The notes under the pieces were generated by a model. The model was not told the DNA's origin, ran no database searches, and worked only from the letters and a program-made list of their open reading frames with translations. A DNA stretch of 5,605 nt from Kiritimatiellia bacterium (GTDB lineage: Bacteria > Verrucomicrobiota > Kiritimatiellia > RFP12 > UBA1067): contig JAFRNO010000198.1 of assembly GCA_017430155.1 (NCBI GenBank), positions 1-5,605 on the forward strand, in the 5' to 3' direction. This document shows positions 1 to 4,781 of this stretch, one piece after another (the stretch's first letter is position 1; each line of letters starts with the position of its first letter). The position numbers and the translations under genes were made by a program.

Positions 1-254
1 GGAGGCGTCCGCTCACACCCGCACTGATCTGAAAGCTGCTTGGCGAATGCGGCCAATTCGTCATGGCTGGTTGTCTTGCGCTCAGGACGCACACCCTCTA
101 TCTTCAGAAATCGAGCTTTTGAGCGACTGGCAAACTGTTCGATCAACGTTGATTTGCCGATTCGCCGCCGTCCGCGACAAGTCACGAGCGATGATACTCG
201 CTTGTTCCAAAGCGAGGACAACTGTTCAAGCAAATCTTCTCTTCCAAAAAACAT
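1..254 (-). CDS. AAA+ ATPase of the ATPase_2 type, N-terminal 84 residues (gene runs off the left edge)
   Basis: The minus strand from an ATG at 254-252 stays open to the window edge and gives 84 residues beginning MFFGREDLLEQL. This resembles the family opening 'F-x-GR-E-x-L-x-x-L'. Residues 27-36 (RGRRRIGKST) form a Walker A loop of the GRRRxGKS/T type, with K34 and S35 as the expected phosphate and magnesium ligands. Proteins of this kind (Pfam ATPase_2, often followed by a DUF234-like C-terminal domain) are cytoplasmic P-loop ATPases, usually about 450-490 residues. Their function is poorly defined, and they are often present in many copies per genome. Only the nucleotide-binding start is visible here, so Walker B, the sensor residues and the C-terminal domain cannot be assessed. 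The start is supported by AAGGA seven bases upstream and a promoter-like sequence before it. Codon choice (TTT, TTG, CTT, AGA, CGA, TCA) is clearly more AT-rich than in the neighbouring operon, which suggests a separate origin. The family call is strong; the role is unknown. Confidence 0.88.
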   Translation of the reverse strand, partial: MFFGREDLLEQLSSLWNKRVSSLVTCRGRRRIGKSTLIEQFASRSKARFLKIEGVRPERKTTSHDELAAFAKQLSDQCGCERTP

Positions 255-261
255 CAAGAGT

Positions 262-266
262 TCCTT
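262..266 (-). promoter_or_regulatory. Shine-Dalgarno sequence of the ATPase gene
   Basis: The minus strand reads AAGGA, followed by a seven-base spacer and then ATG at 254-252. This is close to the ideal spacing and fixes the start of the ATPase gene. Confidence 0.7.
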
Positions 267-288
267 ATTCGGGTGAAATCTCGGATAT

Positions 289-316
289 TTTATACTATTT
301 ATTCCGTTATCGTCAA
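289..316 (-). promoter_or_regulatory. Sigma-70-like promoter of the ATPase gene
   Basis: On the minus strand a -35 element TTGACG (316-311, five of six consensus bases) is followed by a 16-bp spacer and a -10 element TATAAA (294-289, five of six). Transcription would start near position 282, giving a leader of about 28 nt that contains the AAGGA ribosome-binding site. The surroundings are AT-rich and non-coding. The -35 box sits only 4 bp from the nearer palindromic unit (321-363), so a protein bound there would lie next to RNA polymerase. The fit to consensus is seen directly; promoter activity is inferred. Confidence 0.6.
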
Positions 317-320
317 TGGC

Positions 321-363
321 AAAATGTCACAGAACTCCACATTCGCCGCTTTTGTGACATTTT
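321..363. repeat. Palindromic unit, copy 1 (nearest the ATPase promoter)
   Basis: The left arm at 323-334 (aatgtcacagaa) faces the right arm at 350-361 (ttttgtgacatt) across a 15-nt centre (ctccacattcgccgc). Eleven of twelve positions pair by Watson-Crick rules. The twelfth, g332 with t352, is a G-T wobble in plus-strand RNA and an A-C mismatch in minus-strand RNA. Two more A-T pairs extend the outside, 321-322 with 362-363. The unit matches copy 2 at 37 of 39 positions. It begins 4 bp upstream of the -35 box of the ATPase gene, with its centre about 60 bp upstream of the inferred transcription start. It may be an operator, an RNA hairpin or a dispersed repeat. Confidence 0.85.
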
Positions 364-375
364 CAAGTGCCCATA

Positions 376-418
376 AAAATGTCACAGAACCCCACATTCG
401 CCGCTTCTGTGACATTCT
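376..418. repeat. Palindromic unit, copy 2 (distal)
   Basis: Arms at 378-389 (aatgtcacagaa) and 405-416 (ttctgtgacatt) are perfect 12-nt reverse complements around a 15-nt centre (ccccacattcgccgc). The period to copy 1 is 55 bp. Only two bases differ between the copies: one in the centre (t336 against c391) and one in the right arm (t352 against c407). The second difference makes this copy fully symmetric. On the minus strand the hairpin is followed directly by a run of T. It could therefore also act as a weak terminator for the operon to its right, although the stem is only one-third GC and the loop is long. Confidence 0.85.
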
Positions 419-490
419 TTCTTTGCAAACGCTCATTCAGAGCGCAAGGTTTCCGCACCTGTGGCAGAGCATGACCTTCTGCGCACTTGC
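419..490. other. Intergenic tail downstream of the operon
   Basis: This stretch lies between the stop of the phosphodiesterase gene and the palindromic repeats. I see no gene in it. It holds a small hairpin at 430-444, annotated separately, and marks the change from GC-rich operon sequence to AT-richer sequence on the left. Confidence 0.5.
430..444 (-). terminator. Possible weak terminator hairpin after the operon
   Basis: A perfect 5-bp inverted repeat, CGCTC-attca-GAGCG, lies about 47 bp past the stop codon of the last operon gene. On the minus strand it is followed by only three T residues (TTTGC). The stem is short and the T-tract poor, so this is a weak candidate. The two larger palindromes further downstream are alternatives for ending operon transcripts. 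Confidence 0.22.
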
Positions 491-1279
491 TCATGGCGCA
501 GTCTGCAACAGCTTCAGATCGCATCCGACGATCCGGTGGTCGCTCAGGCGGCGCGGGCTCTCTCCATCACCGTCGAAGAGGCTCTTGATCTCGAAGCCCT
601 TCACGACGACGTTGTCAAGCACCGCATAGCGCCCTTTGTTCGCGACGTCGTATCCCGCGGCGGCGAATGGGGCGAACATCGCAAAGTCGCGGATGTTGTA
701 GTCGGCGGAGATTATCACGCGCGGCTTGTCCTTGAAATGCTCGATCAGCTGGCGCACCTGCTGCTGCGCGTAGTGGCGCGGACAGTCGGGGAGGTCCTTC
801 CAGTCCAGATGGCTCTGCACGAAATGGACTTCATTCGTCCCCAGCATGAACATGCAGTCCAGGAAATACGTCTTCTGCGAACGGGACTTGTAGTCCACGA
901 TCTCGTGCCTCAGAACCGGGAAGCGGGTGAACAGGGCGTTGCACTGGTAGTTGTTCTTGGGGCCGAGGATCCTAACGGGGAACGAGGCGAACACCTCGTT
1001 CGTAGAAAGGCGGCCGGCCTTGTCGAACACCGGGTCGAATTCGCTGACGCCCAGGAAGTCCGGCTTCAGCCGTGCGATCTCCGCCCGGTATTCCGCGCTC
1101 TTCGCGGCGGACTCCTCCGGCGCAATCGCCGTTCGGCTGCTGCGCCCCATGGCGAAATGCCCGATGTTCCACTGCACGACGCGGATCGTCGCGTCGCCTC
1201 CGACCTCGGCCGCGCCGTGCGCCGCCAGACATGTGCCCAGACACGCCGCTACGGCGCAGGCAATCGATTTCATGTTCAT
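491..1279 (-). CDS. Exported endonuclease/exonuclease/phosphatase (EEP) family metal-dependent hydrolase
   Basis: This is a 262-residue protein of the EEP (DNase I / sphingomyelinase / inositol phosphatase) superfamily, which cleaves phosphodiester or phosphomonoester bonds using divalent metal. Residues 1 to about 24 are a Sec signal peptide (MNMK start, then an Ala/Cys-rich hydrophobic stretch), so it should act outside the cytoplasm. The superfamily motifs occur in the expected order: QWN with N38, GVSEFD with metal ligand E80, QSHLDW with H157, SADYN with D193 and N195 (the usual GDFN block), LDN with D222, and the terminal SDH with catalytic D247 and H248. The fold is therefore complete and the active site intact; the length suits a minimal single-domain EEP protein. 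The first ATG is chosen because GGAAAG lies nine bases upstream of it, while the second in-frame ATG (residue 3) would be too far away. It is the last gene of the probable operon, 29 bp after the C25-like gene. The substrate cannot be told from sequence: a lipid head group, a sugar phosphodiester or a nucleic acid are all possible. Confidence 0.9.
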   Translation of the reverse strand: MNMKSIACAVAACLGTCLAAHGAAEVGGDATIRVVQWNIGHFAMGRSSRTAIAPEESAAKSAEYRAEIARLKPDFLGVSEFDPVFDKAGRLSTNEVFASFPVRILGPKNNYQCNALFTRFPVLRHEIVDYKSRSQKTYFLDCMFMLGTNEVHFVQSHLDWKDLPDCPRHYAQQQVRQLIEHFKDKPRVIISADYNIRDFAMFAPFAAAGYDVANKGRYAVLDNVVVKGFEIKSLFDGDGESPRRLSDHRIVGCDLKLLQTAP

Positions 1280-1288
1280 TTTTCTATT

Positions 1289-1294
1289 CTTTCC
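1289..1294 (-). promoter_or_regulatory. Shine-Dalgarno sequence of the EEP gene
   Basis: GGAAAG on the minus strand lies nine bases before the ATG at 1279-1277. It favours that ATG over the in-frame ATG at 1273-1271. The 29-bp gap holding it is AT-richer than the flanking genes but shows no convincing promoter. Confidence 0.5.
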
Positions 1295-1308
1295 ATTCGA
1301 GATTTCCG

Positions 1309-2649
1309 TTACCTCATCTTGAATTCAAGAGTTTCGCCGGCGGCGTGGCGACCCGGAGCGGGGATGAAGACGAAGCGCTCCGTGACGACGGAATCGGGGA
1401 CCTCTCTGCCGTCCGTGCCGAAAATCGCGTTCCCCGGCGGTGGCGCGTCGAGAAGGATCATGATCGGTCGAGCGCCTCTCACGTCGTCGAGTGGAGCGAA
1501 GGTGCAGTCGCGCGTGAACGTAACGCGGACGGCGTCGCCCTTGACAACCGTCTGGTAGGGCGTCTTGTCCTCCCGGAACACGATGCGCTGCGCAGGGTCG
1601 CCGTAGTACGCGAACACGTCGCAGTCGTAATCCAGCCCCCTGTCTTCCGACGCAGGGTGCTTCCGCGCCTTCGCCCAGAGCAGCCGCTCGTTTTCAAGAT
1701 ACCGGGCTTCTGCGAGCGAATAGCGCCCTTCCTCGAAAAGGCCCTTCACGCCCCAGCCCATGAAACCGTACCACGACGGCACCGTGTAGCCCGCGAACTG
1801 CTCGACGCCCGCAGCGTGCATCCACGCGGTCGCCATGCAGTCGCGACGGTCAACATGCCCGATCAGGCAGTTCCCCGCGCCAACGTACACCTTGAGCGAG
1901 GCCTTCTTCAGGTCGTGCCGTTTTCCGCCGCCCGGCTCCACGAACTGAAGCCCGGCGTTCGCCGTGTGGACGAGCGTCCCCTTGTTCTGGTTGTAGATGA
2001 TCTGCCAGTTGCGCTCGCGGGCGTGTCCGCTCGTCGCGAAATAGTCTACGGGCATCGAATTGAAGGCGTCGGCGAGAGTCTTTGCGATGTTGCCCCCCGT
2101 CGCGACCTTCCTGTTCGCGCCGCCGGGCCGCTTCATCCAGAAGTTGTCCGCCGTGCGCTCGTCGGAGGCGAATCCCGAATCCCAGTTGTCGAGCGTGTGT
2201 TCGCCGCCCATGCTCGTGGCGACGGAGCGGATTTCCCGGCGCAGCGGCGCCTTGACGAGCTTCATGCCGTCCGCCGCACCATAGCCCGTCACGATTCCCC
2301 AGATCGCGTCGCCGTAGGGATCGTCGTCGATTCCGCGCATCAGCCGATAGGCCGCTTTCACGAACTCGCGTCCTGCCGATTCCGGCGGCACGACGAAACA
2401 GACGTATTTGGGCCTTGCCTTCTTCAGCTCAGCGAGAACCCTGTCCAACCCGTCCATCCCGTCGTACTGCACGAACTTCGCGTTGTGCTTGCGCCTGAGC
2501 GCGAAAGCCACCTTGCCCCAGTCGCCGTCGCCGGACTTGTCGAAGGCGACGACATAGCCGCCGGGGGCCGGCTTGCCCAATCCGCCTACCAGCGGAGCCG
2601 TGCAGGCCGCCGCACCGCCCAAAACGAAGTTTCGCCTCGTCGTGTCCAT
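1309..2649 (-). CDS. Tat-exported caspase-fold (peptidase C25/gingipain-like) protein
   Basis: This is a 446-residue protein that opens with a twin-arginine signal: TRRNFVL at residues 4-10, then a Gly/Ala hydrophobic stretch to about residue 24, so it should be exported folded. Cys16 after three alanines might be a lipidation site, but this is weak. Residues 30-135 look like alternating beta strands and helices (a FVQYDG segment, then KYVCFVVPPES). The segment at 202-209 (DYFATSGH) ends in H208, and the segment at 253-264 (KVYVGAGNCLIG) contains C261. A strand ending in His followed by a strand ending in Cys is the arrangement of the catalytic dyad in clan CD peptidases. The following 'ATAWMHAAGVEQFAGYTVPSW' type of segment (273-293) and the helix to 327 resemble the post-Cys region of C25 proteins. 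A beta-rich tail, 355-446, follows. The gene starts 3 bp after the alpha-galactosidase stop and is probably translationally coupled to it. Peptidase activity is inferred; a non-catalytic caspase-fold domain is possible. Confidence 0.62.
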   Translation of the reverse strand: MDTTRRNFVLGGAAACTAPLVGGLGKPAPGGYVVAFDKSGDGDWGKVAFALRRKHNAKFVQYDGMDGLDRVLAELKKARPKYVCFVVPPESAGREFVKAAYRLMRGIDDDPYGDAIWGIVTGYGAADGMKLVKAPLRREIRSVATSMGGEHTLDNWDSGFASDERTADNFWMKRPGGANRKVATGGNIAKTLADAFNSMPVDYFATSGHARERNWQIIYNQNKGTLVHTANAGLQFVEPGGGKRHDLKKASLKVYVGAGNCLIGHVDRRDCMATAWMHAAGVEQFAGYTVPSWYGFMGWGVKGLFEEGRYSLAEARYLENERLLWAKARKHPASEDRGLDYDCDVFAYYGDPAQRIVFREDKTPYQTVVKGDAVRVTFTRDCTFAPLDDVRGARPIMILLDAPPPGNAIFGTDGREVPDSVVTERFVFIPAPGRHAAGETLEFKMR

Positions 2650-2652
2650 GTT

Positions 2653-2658
2653 TCACCT
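2653..2658 (-). promoter_or_regulatory. Shine-Dalgarno sequence overlapping the upstream stop codon
   Basis: On the minus strand AGGTGA serves as the ribosome-binding site for the C25-like gene, and its last three bases are the TGA stop of the alpha-galactosidase gene. The ATG follows three bases later. A ribosome terminating on the first gene is thus placed at the start of the next, the usual layout for translational coupling. Confidence 0.6.
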
Positions 2659-4764
2659 GATCCTGATCTCGTACAGCTCGCCGTCGCAGCGTTCGGGCAG
2701 GACGGCTTCAAAGCCATCGTCTTCGAGTTTCCTGCCCGTCATCTCCGCCACGCGCTCGCCCTTCGCGCCCTTCAGGACCGCGTACTTCGCGTTCGGGTCG
2801 AGTCCCCGCACGGCCACGCGGCGCGAACGGTCGGCCGCGTTGCGGCGGAACACGCCCACGAGTCCGCCGCTCTTCGTCTCGGTGTTGACGCGCGCGAAGC
2901 CGTCCCATGCACCTTCCTGCGGTTCGCCGAAGCCGGGCAGGTCCTGCCGGAACGACATGAATGCGTGCCTCTTCTCCAGCCCCTTCAGCCACGCCGACCA
3001 TTCCCTGTACTCGGCGCGCTCGGCGGCGGTGAGCTCGCGCGGGTCGCCGAGCATGATCGGAAGCGCGCCGGCGAGCGACTTGAAGGAAAGCATGTGTCCG
3101 GGTCCGTTCATCCCGAGGTTGCCGATCACGAGCGATGTCGCGGGCAGGGCCGGGGTGCGTCCCCAGGCGAGGTCGCGCATCTGCACGCGGCCCTGTCCCG
3201 TCGCGCCGTGCGCGAGGTTGGAGAGCCAGTTGCCCTCGGCGTGCTTCGCGATGCCGTAGTCCATGAGGTACATCCGGCCCGCCGTCTCGAAGGTGCAGTC
3301 GATGAAGAGGTCGGGCGCGGCCTCGTGCAGCTCGTCGAAGAGCTTCATGCAGCTCTCGAATATCGCGGCGTAGGAATCGTCGTGTTCGGCGTGCCCGGGA
3401 TGGTCCGTGGCGTAGCAGCCCGTCCGGGCGTCGTCGTACACGTAGGCGCTCGTGGCGATGGCCAGGTCGAGCTTCACGTACGCGAGGCCGTGGTCCTTGA
3501 CGAGGGCGAGTATCTTGTCCCGGATGCATTCGCGCCATGGCGTGGCCATGCAGGCCGTGCGCTCGTTTCCGTGCATGTTGTGCAGGTTGGCCGGCTGCCC
3601 CGACTTGTCCTTGGCGAACCATTCGGGATGCTCCGCGAGCGGCCTGGACGACGGACCCGCGAACGCCAGCGACACCCAGAGCCCCGGCCTCATGCCCTTC
3701 GACTTGATGTAGTCGAACGTCGGCTTAAGCCCTCCGGGGAACTTCCTCTCGTCCACCGCCCAGTCGCCTTTGCCGTACTTTCCGTCGGAGACGTTGACCT
3801 GCCAGCCGTCGTCGATCACGAACTCCTCCACGCCGCACGCCGCCGCCGCATCCGCAAGCTCGCGGACCAGCTTCGCGTCGACGTTGGTCCTGAACGGCAT
3901 CCACGTGTTGTACACGAACATCGGCTTCTTCGGGATGCGCTCCACGCGGACGCCCATGTACTTGCGCACGTAGTCGGCGACCGGTCCCTCGACCGCGCGC
4001 GTCGGGTCGTCGCAGTTCGAGTACGGCGCCGTGAACACGGGATCGGCCGTCCACTTCTCGCCAGGCTTTACGCGCCGCTTGAAGGGAAACGGGCTGTCCG
4101 TGTGCGCCGTGCCCGCCACCACGTAGTCGCCGTCCTGGAACGTGGTGGTCCGCTTCATCACGGAGACGCCCTCGTTCCCGATCGCCATGCCGTTCCGTCG
4201 CGCATAGTCGTGGATGACCACGAGCGGGTCGTTCCAGTTCCCGATGTACGGTCCCTCCTCGCGATAGCGGGCGAAGCGGCGGAGCGTGCGCGTGTTGGTG
4301 CAGCCGACGGCCCGCCCCAGGCGGAACGTCTCCACGTCGACGTCGGTCACGAAGAACTCCTTCTCGCCCCTGTTCTCGACGGAGAGCGTCTTCCTCACGA
4401 GCGCAAGTCCGGGATAGGTCGTGTACGCCAGCTCGAAGCCGACTCCGCCGTCGGACGAGACGCCCGTGACGCGAACCGTGCGCGAGCCGTCCCCTCCCTC
4501 GAACTTCTCGCTCGCGACGTCCTTCCACGCCGACCACCCCGCGTACATCTTTCCGTCAACGCGGAATGCGAATTCGGGCGAACCGCTTTTCATGAACTCC
4601 GTTCCGTCGGCTGTCTTGTACGACCCGCCCAACACGTGGCCGCCCCGCACGTCAAGGTTACGCGACAGCATGCCCGAGGCGACCTCCAGCGAATCAACAG
4701 TCATCGGTGCGGCCCAAACGCCCGTACAAACAGCAAGTGCCGCAGCCATCACGCTCTTTTTCAT
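2653..4764 (-). CDS. Secreted GH36-like alpha-galactosidase
   Basis: This is a 703-residue protein with a Sec signal peptide (MKKSVMAAALAV, likely cleaved near VWA-AP at residues 18-19). It should hydrolyse terminal alpha-galactosides outside the cytoplasm. The layout is that of GH36: an N-terminal beta-sandwich (about 22-270), a TIM barrel (about 275-600) and a C-terminal beta domain (about 610-703), with normal family length. Barrel landmarks are NTW (286-288), VIDDGW (316-321), GDW (333-335), KFPGGL (341-346), GLW (361-363) and YVKLDLA (429-435). D433 occupies the nucleophile position of the usual KWD motif. The segment at 489-497 (DCTFETAGR) corresponds to the family's C-x-x-GGGR block, but the expected SD-x-TD with the acid/base Asp is not evident, and E510 or D502 are alternatives. 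The start is supported by GGGAG five bases upstream. The gene lies 17 bp after the glycosidase-like gene and 3 bp before the C25-like gene, inside one probable operon. The GH36/GH27 clan call is firm; exact linkage specificity is inferred. Confidence 0.88.
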   Translation of the reverse strand: MKKSVMAAALAVCTGVWAAPMTVDSLEVASGMLSRNLDVRGGHVLGGSYKTADGTEFMKSGSPEFAFRVDGKMYAGWSAWKDVASEKFEGGDGSRTVRVTGVSSDGGVGFELAYTTYPGLALVRKTLSVENRGEKEFFVTDVDVETFRLGRAVGCTNTRTLRRFARYREEGPYIGNWNDPLVVIHDYARRNGMAIGNEGVSVMKRTTTFQDGDYVVAGTAHTDSPFPFKRRVKPGEKWTADPVFTAPYSNCDDPTRAVEGPVADYVRKYMGVRVERIPKKPMFVYNTWMPFRTNVDAKLVRELADAAAACGVEEFVIDDGWQVNVSDGKYGKGDWAVDERKFPGGLKPTFDYIKSKGMRPGLWVSLAFAGPSSRPLAEHPEWFAKDKSGQPANLHNMHGNERTACMATPWRECIRDKILALVKDHGLAYVKLDLAIATSAYVYDDARTGCYATDHPGHAEHDDSYAAIFESCMKLFDELHEAAPDLFIDCTFETAGRMYLMDYGIAKHAEGNWLSNLAHGATGQGRVQMRDLAWGRTPALPATSLVIGNLGMNGPGHMLSFKSLAGALPIMLGDPRELTAAERAEYREWSAWLKGLEKRHAFMSFRQDLPGFGEPQEGAWDGFARVNTETKSGGLVGVFRRNAADRSRRVAVRGLDPNAKYAVLKGAKGERVAEMTGRKLEDDGFEAVLPERCDGELYEIRIR

Positions 4765-4769
4765 CTGTT

Positions 4770-4774
4770 CTCCC
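4770..4774 (-). promoter_or_regulatory. Shine-Dalgarno sequence of the alpha-galactosidase gene
   Basis: The minus strand reads GGGAG (continuing GGGAGAA) five bases before the ATG at 4764-4762. It lies inside the 17-bp gap after the preceding stop codon, leaving no room for a separate promoter in the gap. Confidence 0.65.
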
Positions 4775-4781
4775 GTTCGAC

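Noticed and set aside
323..361. CRP/FNR-type operator suggested by the TCACA and TGTGA halves
   Set aside because: A CRP site reads TGTGA-N6-TCACA. Here the halves are in the opposite order and much further apart, so the match is to the letters only.
321..418. Repeats as a minimal CRISPR array
   Set aside because: There are only two units, separated by 16 bp, far below normal spacer length. Each is a long interrupted palindrome, and no cas gene is present.
40..629. Overlapping short plus-strand open frames across the ATPase fragment and the intergenic palindromes
   Set aside because: They run antisense to the Walker A-bearing ATPase fragment or straight through the palindromic repeats. They give products with duplicated repeat-derived peptides and no domain.
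660..672. gcggcgaatgggg in the EEP gene resembles the reverse complement of the palindrome centre (12 of 13 bases), suggesting antisense pairing
   Set aside because: The segment encodes a run of Phe, Ala and Pro codons in GC-rich sequence where GCC/GCG repeats are common, and a shorter 8-mer also occurs in the ATPase gene. Chance is the simpler explanation.
1229..1243. Lipoprotein signal in the EEP protein (VAAC ending at Cys13, or LGTC ending at Cys17)
   Set aside because: Cys13 leaves too short a hydrophobic stretch, and Thr before Cys17 is unfavourable. An ordinary Sec signal cleaved near residues 22-24 fits better.
461..1558. A 365-codon plus-strand open frame opposite the EEP gene
   Set aside because: It is antisense to a well-supported gene with all EEP motifs. 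Its own translation has biased composition, no family resemblance and no good ribosome-binding site.
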